From NCBI GenBank assembly GCA_041940025.1, contig JBGTSY010000011.1, positions 18,360-82,359 on the forward strand: a stretch of DNA of 64,000 nt, given 5' to 3'. Under the pieces are notes generated by a model. That model was not told the DNA's origin. It saw nothing but the letters and a program-made list of their open reading frames with translations, and searched no databases. The translations under genes were made by a program, and so were the position numbers. Shown here one piece after another: positions 7,210 to 15,652 of this stretch. Numbering within the stretch: position 1 is the stretch's first letter; each line of letters begins with the position of its first letter. Source of the DNA: UBA5859 sp041940025. Its GTDB lineage: Bacteria; Pseudomonadota; Gammaproteobacteria; UBA5859.

Positions 7210-8976
7210 ATGAACAAATATCCATTTTCTATTTCAAGAAGACAATTCATCACAGGCATTGCTGCCGGCAGTGCGTGTTGCAGCTTGGGGCTTTTCCCAT
7301 CCACTGCAACTGGGCGCAATCAAACTTTGTTCCAACCTTCGACTATCAAAGGTAATCATTTTAATCTCAATATTGCCTACCAAAAAGTAAACTTTACTGG
7401 GAAACAGAGAATCGCCACGGCTATCAACGGATCCATCCCCGCACCGACTCTAATTTGGAAAGAAGGGGAGAGGGTGACCTTGCGTGTGACAAATCACCTA
7501 TCGGTTGATTCGTCCATTCATTGGCATGGACTTATTCTTCCATACAGCATGGACGGTGTGCCAGGGCTAAGCTTCAGTGGCATCAAACCTGGACAAACCT
7601 TTACCTACAGTTTCTATGTGAATCAATCAGGCACTTACTGGTATCACAGCCATTCTGGTTTTCAGGAACAAACAGGTCTGTACGGCGCCATTATTATCGA
7701 ACCTAAAAGAGGGAGGGCGGATACCTACGACAGGGAGCACGTTGTCATGTTATCCGATTGGTCAGATGAAGCGCCAGAAAATATCTATAAGAATCTTAAA
7801 AAAATGCCGCATTACTATACGGCTCAAGAACGAACACTCAACGATCTGTATCAGGACATTAGAACAAAGGGCATCAAAGCCACATGGAGAGAACGAGACA
7901 TGTGGAACAAGATGCGAATGAATGACCGTGATATTTCAGATGTCACTGGGTGGACCTATACTTTTTTAATGAACGGTATCACGCCAGCAAGCGGTTGGGC
8001 TGGGTTATTCAATAATGGAGACAAAGTCAAACTACGCTTTATTAATGCTGCGGCAATGACAATTTTCGACGTCAGAATACCGGGGCTGAAAATGACGGTC
8101 GTGGCAAGCGACGGACAAGAGATAGAGCCTGTTAGTGTGGATGATTTCAGAATTGGCGTTGCAGAAACCTATGATGTGATCGTTGCGCCCGACAGTGATT
8201 CTGCCTACTGTATCTTTGCCCAAGCCATTGATCGAAGTGGCTACGCCAGAGGCACGTTAAGTTCGGATCCATCATTAAGTGCCGCAATCCCTGATTTAGA
8301 TCCGACTCCAATCCTAACACACAGAGATATGGGCATGAGCCACGGTGATCACACAATGGGGACAACCGAGGACCACTCTGGACATCATGACATGAATCAT
8401 GGCGCATCCAGCATGGGTTCCGGTATGGCTGGGTTTGGCTCGTCAAAAACCATTCGCCATACAAGCGCTGAGTTCGGTCCCCATGTGGATATGCGCGTAG
8501 CCTCACCACAGTATCAAATCGATGATCCTGGTATGGGGCTTCGTGATCATCACACGCTATATGGTAGGCAAGTGCTGACCTATGCAGATGTTAAAAATCG
8601 CTTCAAAACTATGGATGCCAGAGAGCCAGAAAGAGAAATTGAATTACACCTCACGGGCAATATGAGCCGCTATATGTGGTCCATAAACGGCATAGCATTC
8701 GCGGACGCGGAACCTCTCAAGTTTACCTACGGAGAGCGCCTAAGAATCAATTTAATAAACGATACTATGATGAATCACCCAATCCATCTACACGGTATGT
8801 GGAGTGAGTTAGAAACGGGTGATGCTGATTTTATTCCAAGAAAACACACCGTCCTTGTGCAGCCAGGGACGAAAATCTCATATTTGGTAACGGCTGATGC
8901 GAAAGGGCGTTGGGCTTACCACTGTCATTTACTCTATCACATGCCTGGTATGTTTAGAGAAGTGTATGTTAGCTAA
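7210..8976 (+). CDS. copA: Copper-resistance multicopper oxidase CopA
   Basis: A 588-residue periplasmic multicopper oxidase (CopA/PcoA type) that oxidises Cu(I). A twin-arginine signal (SRRQFITG) lies at residues 9-16. The copper-ligand motifs are in order: HWHG (104-107), WYHSHSG (145-151), HPIHLHG (about 523-529) and HCHLLYHMPGM (571-581), giving complete type 1, 2 and 3 sites. A His/Met-rich insert (DMGMSHGDHTMG, DHSGHHDMNHG, SSMGSGMAG) sits at about residues 375-415, as in CopA. Length is normal for the family. It is followed by copB with an 11-bp overlap, so the two are translated together. Confidence 0.95.
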   Translation: MNKYPFSISRRQFITGIAAGSACCSLGLFPSTATGRNQTLFQPSTIKGNHFNLNIAYQKVNFTGKQRIATAINGSIPAPTLIWKEGERVTLRVTNHLSVDSSIHWHGLILPYSMDGVPGLSFSGIKPGQTFTYSFYVNQSGTYWYHSHSGFQEQTGLYGAIIIEPKRGRADTYDREHVVMLSDWSDEAPENIYKNLKKMPHYYTAQERTLNDLYQDIRTKGIKATWRERDMWNKMRMNDRDISDVTGWTYTFLMNGITPASGWAGLFNNGDKVKLRFINAAAMTIFDVRIPGLKMTVVASDGQEIEPVSVDDFRIGVAETYDVIVAPDSDSAYCIFAQAIDRSGYARGTLSSDPSLSAAIPDLDPTPILTHRDMGMSHGDHTMGTTEDHSGHHDMNHGASSMGSGMAGFGSSKTIRHTSAEFGPHVDMRVASPQYQIDDPGMGLRDHHTLYGRQVLTYADVKNRFKTMDAREPEREIELHLTGNMSRYMWSINGIAFADAEPLKFTYGERLRINLINDTMMNHPIHLHGMWSELETGDADFIPRKHTVLVQPGTKISYLVTADAKGRWAYHCHLLYHMPGMFREVYVS

Positions 8977-9694
8977 GTCTATTGGGTCTATTATGAAACC
9001 TATATTTTTTGGCGCTGTAATCGGACTTATATTTCCCTTTTCAGCAAACGCCATGGTCGAGGGTGATCCAGTCATTGTCTCGGGAATGATCGAGCAATTT
9101 GAGTTTCGCGAAGCACACTCGGAACATGAATGGGTTTGGGAAGCACGCGCATACATTGGTCAGGATCTCAATAAATTCTGGCTAACAACTGAAGGGGAAA
9201 ATATCAGCGGCGATAATCAGGTGTCTGAGTTTCGTGCGTTATATAGTCATGCAATTTTGCCTTATTGGGACATAAATCTGGGTGTGCGGCATGAGATCAG
9301 ATCTGAAGTCGAACAGACTTGGTTACAACTGGGTATCGAAGGTGTAGCGCCTTATTTTATAGACAGCGAATTAGTACTGTTTCTAGGAGACAAGGCCCAA
9401 AGCGGATTACGTTTTGAATTTGAAAAAGAACTGATCCTCGCTAAAAGGTGGAGTGTCATTCCAGAGCTGGAAATGAGCTTTCATGGTTACAACGATAAAA
9501 CTACCCAGACCGGCTCTGGATTGTCCGTGTTGGAAGCCGGCGTCCGACTGCACTATGACGTGATTCGAGAGTTGTCTCCGTATATTGGCATGCAGTGGGA
9601 AAAACTTTACGGAAACAGTGCTCACTTCAATAGACAGCGTGGCAATGCCACCGGGGAGGCTCATTTTCTACTCGGCGTGAGGGCTTGGTTTTAA
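8966..9694 (+). CDS. copB: Outer-membrane copper-resistance protein CopB
   Basis: A CopB/PcoB beta-barrel. I chose ATG8966, overlapping the copA stop codon and preceded by AGAGAAG. ATG8993 (MKPIFFGA) is also possible; the longer frame from 8897 only reads copA in another phase. Signal peptide ...LIFPFSANA. Family motifs are present: FEFREA...WEARAYIGQDLNKFWLTTEGE, GVRHEIR..VEQTWLQLGIEGVAPYFID, LSPYIGMQWEKLYGNSA, and a C-terminal Phe. The Met/His-rich N-terminal extension of many CopB proteins is absent. Likely binds or sequesters copper at the outer membrane. Confidence 0.92.
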   Translation: MLAKSIGSIMKPIFFGAVIGLIFPFSANAMVEGDPVIVSGMIEQFEFREAHSEHEWVWEARAYIGQDLNKFWLTTEGENISGDNQVSEFRALYSHAILPYWDINLGVRHEIRSEVEQTWLQLGIEGVAPYFIDSELVLFLGDKAQSGLRFEFEKELILAKRWSVIPELEMSFHGYNDKTTQTGSGLSVLEAGVRLHYDVIRELSPYIGMQWEKLYGNSAHFNRQRGNATGEAHFLLGVRAWF

Positions 9695-9940
9695 TTCATT
9701 TATACATGGGCAACTAGGGGCAGACATATAATTGCGCATAATATATATTATGTTAAATAATAGATCCTACTTTATGTGTGGGCTAAATTGAGTATTGACC
9801 TTTTTTATTAATATGTTTTGCAGGCGTTTCGGGAATACTGGTCTTCTATAATGCACTCATACGACAAAAGTGTGTTGAAGCAGCTTTATACTAGTCACCG
9901 AATATAAAAGAGACTGATAATCAGCCTAATTTGGATTTGA

Positions 9941-11659
9941 TTAGGTAGACTCTAAATTAACTAATGTATGCACATTCAGGTTCTCTTCGATCTGTTGTAC
10001 TGCTTTGAATTGACTTAAAAAGACTTCTCCTGTGAGATCTTCCAGAAAACCAGTCAGTTTCAGTTTATCCATTACCGGTCCTTTTACCTCTGACAAATGG
10101 AAACAGACCCCCGCATCTTTTAGTCTTAGATTGATGGTCTCAAGACTCTCCAGTGCACTGGCATCTATGGCATTAATGGCTGAGCACATTAAAATCACAT
10201 GTTTTGCCTCGCTGTTAGCAGTAATTAATGCAAAAATCTTATCTTCTAAAAAACGCGCATTGGCAAAATAAAGACTTTCATCTACTCTTAAAGTGATAAT
10301 GTGTGGATTCGTTACCACCGCATGCCGATGGATGTTACGGAAATGCTCTGTTCCCGGCATTTGTCCAACCACCGCGCAGTGGGGTCGGCTGGTACGATAT
10401 AAAAACAGTATGAGCGACAGCATTACTCCGGCCATCAACCCGGTCTCGATGCCTAAAATTAAAGTACCCACCAACGTTGCAGCCATCGCGATAAAGTCAC
10501 TTTTAGAATAATGCCAGGTTCTGATAATCGCCTTGACATCCACCAATGAAAGCACGGCGACTATAATCGTGGCTGCTAAGGTCGCTTTGGGTAGATAGAA
10601 AAGCGCAGGTGTTAAAAATAGCGCGACAAATCCGATGCCAATCGCAGTTAGCCCACCGGCAGCAGGAGTGCGTGCGCCCGCATCATAGTTGACAACCGAA
10701 CGTGCGAACCCTCCTGTTACCGGAAAGCCTCCTGTCAAACTTGCAGCCACATTAGCTGTACCCAAGCCAATTAGTTCCTGATTCGGATCGATGCGCTCTC
10801 GCCGCTTTGCCGCCAAAGTTTGTCCAACAGACACGGACTCAACGAAACCGATCACGCTGATGAGTATTGCTGAGCCAACGATATCCAGCCAAAGCGCTTG
10901 ATTAAAAGAAGGCAGCGTCAACGGAGGTAACCCCTTAGGGACACTGCCCACTGTCGCCACGCCAAGTGGCGCTAAATTGGCAGCGATTGTGACTAACGTT
11001 GTGGCAACGATAGTGATGATTGGCGCTGCTTTAACGAACAAGGTTGCTAATCTTCGAGACACACCGATGGATACGAGCAGCATTTGCAGCTTGAAGCGTA
11101 CGACAAATAGAAATACCAAACTTGCTGCACCTATATATAGTGTCGGTATATTTGTGTTCATCATGTCGTGCACAGTAGCGCTACCAAGGGTGATAAAATT
11201 ATCGCCACTGATCTGTAGCCCCAATATATGTTTTACTTGACTCGTGGCAATGAGAATTGCGGCAGCGGAAATAAATCCTGAAATGACAGGGTGACTGAGA
11301 AAATTTGCTAGAAAACCTGCGTGCAGCAAACCTAAAACAATTGAAAATATTCCAGATAAAAACGCCAATGTGAGCGCGGCGCTCCAGTAGTCCATCGTGC
11401 CCGGTGACGCAATTTGGGAGATGGCCTCTGCCGTCATAATCGAGACAACTGCGACGGGCCCAATTGCCAACACCCGGCTGGTGCCGAAAATGGCGTAAAC
11501 CATTAGAGGCACTATGCTGGCGTACAACCCTACTTCTGCCGGCAATCCAGCCAATAAGGCATATGCGAGGGATTGGGGAATTAACATCAGGGTGACGATG
11601 ATGGCTGCCACCGAATCATCTTTTAACTGATCGCCACTATAAACCCGTGCCCACTCCAA
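9941..11659 (-). CDS. SulP family anion transporter with STAS domain
   Basis: About 572 residues. The N-terminal two thirds are a multi-helix SulP transporter (IPQSLAYALLAGLPAEVGLYASIVP; SVGQTLAAKRRERIDPNQELIGLGTANV; GGFPVTGGFARSVVNYDAGARTP). The last 120 residues form a STAS domain (RVDESLYFANARFLEDKI...SAINAIDASALESLE). SulP proteins move sulfate, bicarbonate or other anions. The written start is TTG11659. SulP-like sequence continues for about 11 codons upstream (VLRQYLPCLEWARVY) to a TAG without any ATG or GTG, so initiation is uncertain. It is last in an operon with two sulfur-metabolism genes, which favours sulfate or sulfite as substrate. Confidence 0.9.
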   Translation of the reverse strand: MEWARVYSGDQLKDDSVAAIIVTLMLIPQSLAYALLAGLPAEVGLYASIVPLMVYAIFGTSRVLAIGPVAVVSIMTAEAISQIASPGTMDYWSAALTLAFLSGIFSIVLGLLHAGFLANFLSHPVISGFISAAAILIATSQVKHILGLQISGDNFITLGSATVHDMMNTNIPTLYIGAASLVFLFVVRFKLQMLLVSIGVSRRLATLFVKAAPIITIVATTLVTIAANLAPLGVATVGSVPKGLPPLTLPSFNQALWLDIVGSAILISVIGFVESVSVGQTLAAKRRERIDPNQELIGLGTANVAASLTGGFPVTGGFARSVVNYDAGARTPAAGGLTAIGIGFVALFLTPALFYLPKATLAATIIVAVLSLVDVKAIIRTWHYSKSDFIAMAATLVGTLILGIETGLMAGVMLSLILFLYRTSRPHCAVVGQMPGTEHFRNIHRHAVVTNPHIITLRVDESLYFANARFLEDKIFALITANSEAKHVILMCSAINAIDASALESLETINLRLKDAGVCFHLSEVKGPVMDKLKLTGFLEDLTGEVFLSQFKAVQQIEENLNVHTLVNLEST

Positions 11660-11726
11660 ACAAGGTAGATATTGCCGCAGAACACTTTTGATATCCTATC
11701 TCCGGATCCAATCTTTGTCTTGAATG

Positions 11727-12164
11727 TTAATTTGATTTCCCTCTCCGAGTCTCCATACGAGGTCTAATTATGGACAGATCGTAACCTGCCTGCTGGCACC
11801 GTGAGAGGATTTCATCTGTATCCAACAAACCAACCTGGGATAATGCCCACAACACAGAAGAGCGTGTACCAGTTCGACAAAATGCGAATACGGGTTCTTC
11901 TATCTGGTCTAGCAAGCGTCCAAAGGTGTCTACATCCTGATCGGTGATGTTGCCAGATTTCACAGGCTGGTGATGATACTCTATTCCTTCTTTGTGCGCG
12001 GCTTCCGCCAATTGTTTGGAACTCGGTTGATTGTCGGTTTCATCATCGGGCCTGTTATTAATAATGGCTTTAAAACCCAATTTGGCAATCTCTGGTACAT
12101 CATCTATGCTGATTTGAGCACTGACTGCCATATCAGATGTTAGGTGACGGCATTGCATATTCAT
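11727..12164 (-). CDS. DUF442/TIGR01244 sulfurtransferase-phosphatase-like protein
   Basis: A 145-residue single-domain protein with a Cys-phosphatase/rhodanese-like loop (FCRTGTRSS, nucleophile Cys). It also carries the family features SAQISIDDVPEIAKLGFKAIINNRPDDE and YHHQPV. In Blh-type proteins this domain is fused to an ETHE1-like metallo-hydrolase; here the two are separate adjacent genes (gap 13 bp). It probably handles sulfane sulfur together with its neighbour. Complete and of normal length. Confidence 0.88.
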   Translation of the reverse strand: MNMQCRHLTSDMAVSAQISIDDVPEIAKLGFKAIINNRPDDETDNQPSSKQLAEAAHKEGIEYHHQPVKSGNITDQDVDTFGRLLDQIEEPVFAFCRTGTRSSVLWALSQVGLLDTDEILSRCQQAGYDLSIIRPRMETRRGKSN

Positions 12165-12177
12165 TCATCCTATTAAG

Positions 12178-13041
12178 TTAGAAAACATCTATCGGAACTT
12201 TTAAGTAACGTCGTCCGTTATCCTCCGCCGGGGGCAGATCACCCCCTCTCATATTGACCTGAATTGATGGAATGATCAATTCAGGTAAATCTAAATTCTT
12301 ATCCTTCTCTTGACGCATATGGACAAATTCTTCTTCAGTGACACCGGAATGCACGTGAATGTTCGCTTGTTTTTGTTCTGCGATAGTTGTTTGCCAACAA
12401 AACTGGTTTCGTGTTTTCGGTTTATAGTCATGACACAAAAATATTTTGGTCTCATCGGGCAAAGTAAATAATTTTTGAATAGACTGATACAGATGCCGTG
12501 CATCTCCACCGGGAAAATCAGCTCTGGCGGTGCCATAATCTGGCATAAATAGAGTGTCACCAACGAAGGCACACTCATCAATCACATAAGTGATACATGC
12601 AGGGGTGTGGCCGGGCGTGCAGAGGACAGAAGCAGACAATGAACCAATCATGAATGTATCATCTTGTTTAAATAGTGTATCAAACTGACTCCCATCCAAC
12701 TGAAAATCAGAACCCGCATTAAACACTGTTCCAAAGGTGGATTGCACTTCAGTAATGTTGGCGCCTATTGCCAGCTTGCCACCCAGTTTTTGTTTAATGT
12801 ATGGAGCGGCGGAAATGTGATCGGCATGGACATGGGTCTCCAGAATCCATTCAACTTGAAGCTTGTTACTTTCAATATAATCAATTATGCCATCAGTGAA
12901 GGTGGAAGAGGTTCTGCCGGAATGCAATGAAAAATCCAGCACTGAATCGATAACCGCACAAGCTTTAGTTTTTGGATCCGATACCACATAGCTTATGGTA
13001 TTGGTAGGAACATTAAAAAAGCCCTGGACTTCTGGATTCAT
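12178..13041 (-). CDS. MBL-fold hydrolase, persulfide-dioxygenase-like (ETHE1/Blh type)
   Basis: A 287-residue metallo-beta-lactamase-fold protein with ETHVHADH (metal ligands), TPGHTPACITYVID, GDTLFMPDYGTARADFPGGDA and FLCHDY. The THVHADHISAA and 'GTAR.DFPGG.A..L' elements characterise the ETHE1/Blh branch, which oxidises persulfide to sulfite using iron. First gene of the minus-strand operon with DUF442 and SulP. Together they suggest sulfide/persulfide detoxification with anion transport. No BigR-type regulator is visible next to it. Confidence 0.88.
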   Translation of the reverse strand: MNPEVQGFFNVPTNTISYVVSDPKTKACAVIDSVLDFSLHSGRTSSTFTDGIIDYIESNKLQVEWILETHVHADHISAAPYIKQKLGGKLAIGANITEVQSTFGTVFNAGSDFQLDGSQFDTLFKQDDTFMIGSLSASVLCTPGHTPACITYVIDECAFVGDTLFMPDYGTARADFPGGDARHLYQSIQKLFTLPDETKIFLCHDYKPKTRNQFCWQTTIAEQKQANIHVHSGVTEEEFVHMRQEKDKNLDLPELIIPSIQVNMRGGDLPPAEDNGRRYLKVPIDVF

Positions 13042-13616
13042 CGAGCACTCCTATTTTTAAAGTGACAGACATCTAGTCACGGTCACAGACCATTTTACAT
13101 CTTGTGTTGGATTGAGCCTGATAATTTATCTTAGATAGACATCTGTTGGTATAGGGCACACCTACTCTATCACTTTTCTGTGTTGAAAATTTTTAAAACG
13201 AGCATCTTTCTCTTTGAGCCACAAACAGACATTCACATCGCAGGATGCTGACTTGAATATGGTTAACCTTGTCAGAAGGAATACTGGTTGATTGATGGAG
13301 AAGTCCGTCACAGGATCCCTGAAAAAAGACCCGTGTCCCTCACGGTTTTATCAGTAGCCAGATGAAAAGAGTGCTTCGGATTATTATATAAGACTTTACT
13401 CTAAGTTATGTACCTAACTAGACCAATTAGAACGCTCTAACAATAAGTTAAAATTATATTTGAAGGTATAAATACCTAATGCAGCGCTACTCAGGCGAAC
13501 ACTGAATTGACTCGAACCTAATCAGTACATAGGCTCCATCATGCTGCCCATATCAATCACATGGTGGCATCAAATCTCTCTTGTTAAAGAGTTATTCTAA
13601 TTGGGGAATATTAAAA
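13042..13616. other. Intergenic region, promoter side of the sulfur operon
   Basis: About 575 bp. It contains the promoter of the minus-strand sulfur operon and the 3' flank of the cytochrome gene. No credible gene, RNA or strong hairpin was seen. Confidence 0.45.
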
Positions 13617-14072
13617 TCAATATTTTGTAGTGTGATTGATATAATTAACAATATGCCAAACATCTTCATCTGTTAGTTGCTGATCCCAGGTTGGCATATG
13701 TCCCCGGCCATTCTTGATCTTCCAGGCAAGTGCGCCATCTGTGTCCACATCATCAGGGTTATCAGGATCAGGCTGCACCACCCTTTTTTTAGTGACTGAA
13801 TTTTCTTCATTCATTTTCCCATGGCATTTGATGCAGTGAGCTTTGAAAAGCTTCTCCCCTTTCATCACCGACTTCACTGTTTCACGAAAAGGGTTTTCCT
13901 TCGCCGCTTCTTCAGCCGGCGCTTTCCAGCGCTCTGGATAAACAACAGTGTTATTTGAAGGTGGCGTGTCAGACGACGCATTGTGGTGATGTTCCGAGCC
14001 CCCTGATGCCATGAGAGTGGACATTGGCACCAAGATTGAAACAGTCATTGCTACTATTTTTTTGGCATTCAT
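13617..14072 (-). CDS. Periplasmic c-type cytochrome
   Basis: Start set at ATG14072 because GGAG lies 7 bases upstream; the in-frame GTG at 14084 overlaps that ribosome site. The product is 151 residues with a signal peptide (MNAKKIVAMTVSILVPM..LMA), then a His-rich segment (GGSEHHHN) and one class I cytochrome c domain. The heme site is CIKCH (about residue 83) and the axial Met is in GRGHMPTW, with C-terminal helix DVWHIVNYINH. A single-heme electron carrier resembling the cytochrome c modules of oxidase or dehydrogenase chains. Stands alone; partner unknown. Confidence 0.86.
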   Translation of the reverse strand: MNAKKIVAMTVSILVPMSTLMASGGSEHHHNASSDTPPSNNTVVYPERWKAPAEEAAKENPFRETVKSVMKGEKLFKAHCIKCHGKMNEENSVTKKRVVQPDPDNPDDVDTDGALAWKIKNGRGHMPTWDQQLTDEDVWHIVNYINHTTKY

Positions 14073-14741
14073 TTTTAACTCCACTTCATGATGAAGATTG
14101 GTGTCTTTTAGAAAACTCTATTCCCAACTCCAGAATCAAAATAAAATAGAAACACCTTTTCACTTTACTTGCCTAAAATTATTCTCACAATTAAAGAATT
14201 TCAATATTTTTATAGAATAAATCAACATGAATTATTTCGCGACTTCCTGTACCGATGATTTGATCTAACGCAGACTTTTTCCAGTTTGTCTAAGGGAGGC
14301 TCACCACTTAACAGACTATATAGACCTAATCGGGCAAAGTTAGCGTCCGGGAGCAAGAACCCTCTCGAGGTTTTTTGTGGTAGAACTCAGCCTCTTCTGA
14401 CTCATATTGCTCAGCATGACTTCCCTGCAACGTTGACGTGGGATCACCTACTAATAGTTCGTATGATATTTACCGCACTTGGTTCATTTCTTTTTCGCCT
14501 ATTCATTTACACAGTTCCCGTTAAATAATGAACCTTTCCAGACAAAGTGCATTGCACATCAAGCTAAGGTGCAAAAGGCAAGTGAAACTTGAATCACGTA
14601 GAGAGCTGATTTTAGCAACGTGGTAACTGACTCACGAAATAGATAGAACCATTGCAGACTGCACTGAAATTTCTAGTGATCAGTATTGATGGCCTCACCC
14701 CAATATAACCGTGCACCGCTATTGGACGAAATAAGTTAAGG
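14073..14741. other. Intergenic region without a recognised gene
   Basis: About 670 bp upstream of the cytochrome gene. An 80-codon open frame at 14286-14528 has no ribosome site and no recognisable features, and was left out. The promoter of the cytochrome gene should lie within the first 100-200 bp. Confidence 0.4.
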
Positions 14742-14783
14742 ACAAAAAAACACCTTGTATGCCCCCCGACAATACAAGGTGTT
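14742..14783 (-). terminator. Intrinsic terminator, minus strand
   Basis: A perfect 12-bp stem AACACCTTGTAT (14749-14760) / ATACAAGGTGTT (14772-14783) has an 11-nt loop. On the minus strand it is followed by TTTTTT. It lies 190 bp past the stop of the minus-strand gene at 14974. A second, T-poor hairpin (TCGAGTGGTTA 14904-14914 / TAACCACTCGA 14934-14944) lies between them. Confidence 0.72.
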
Positions 14784-14973
14784 GTAAAAAATTAATAAGT
14801 CATTATAACTATTTGTTTAATAGTTAAATTAGAATGAGTGCGTGATCTAAGCAGCCATCAATGTCGATGTATCTAACTAAAATTCATGGAGCAGAAAGAT
14901 ATATCGAGTGGTTAATAATGTCAACACTATTAATAACCACTCGAGCAATAATTTATTTATGATATATAGAGTT

Positions 14974-15486
14974 TTATTTACTAGGTGCGGCTAATCTAAG
15001 TAGTCGCTCAACGATAGCGGGATCAGGTATCGGCGCATGATATCTGGAGTTGAGGATGGAAAGAATTGAATAGATATTTTCTAATTTTTCTTCGGAGATG
15101 TCTTCTAAATCGATTCCGAGTGCCTCAGAATGCTCATGGACCTTAAGATAGATCTTACTAAGTGCCAGATGATTAATTTCTTCATCGCTTTGGCTGGGCG
15201 AAGTTTCGAAAAGTAACCACATTTTTAAAGCAGTTGCATCTGGAAATTGCGGACAATATGGCAACAGATCTTCACAAATCTGGTTTAGCGTTCTAGATTT
15301 CGGTGGACGGTCCTCTCTTAACCAAATTCTGCCACTAGATTTGCTCGCCTGATAGCGTTCTGCAATTGCCAGCGCCCTGCCATATTCTAAAGGTGGCATA
15401 TCCGGCACGCTGTCCAACAAGTTGTTGAACCTTTTTGAAAACCCATCTATCTGACTGGTTTTATTTGAATATTTTGTCTGCCTCAT
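14974..15486 (-). CDS. Hypothetical protein, helical, soluble
   Basis: 170 residues, no signal peptide or membrane segment, mostly predicted helix. A basic N-terminus (MRQTKYSNKTSQIDGFSKRF) is followed by MPPLEYGRALAIAERYQASKSSGRIWLRED and an acidic, Leu-rich C-terminal half. I do not recognise the family. It is transcribed divergently from the degenerate BarA-like sensor 166 bp away, so the two could share control. It has its own downstream hairpins. Composition is like ordinary chromosomal genes here. Confidence 0.6.
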   Translation of the reverse strand: MRQTKYSNKTSQIDGFSKRFNNLLDSVPDMPPLEYGRALAIAERYQASKSSGRIWLREDRPPKSRTLNQICEDLLPYCPQFPDATALKMWLLFETSPSQSDEEINHLALSKIYLKVHEHSEALGIDLEDISEEKLENIYSILSILNSRYHAPIPDPAIVERLLRLAAPSK

Positions 15487-15652
15487 TTTTCTCTATCTAG
15501 TTCCATATTTATATTTTTGACTGATGAAAATAATCTGTTGTTTGAAAAAAATAACGGTATATTATTGAATAGAATTAAGAATCCGCTTTGACTCTTATAT
15601 ATTATTTCATTAACGAGCAAAAATTGTCCAGTTCTATTGCGCCAGGAAATAG

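Noticed and set aside
14286..14528. 80-codon open frame in the 14-kb intergenic region
   Set aside because: No ribosome site and no homology signal; treated as chance.
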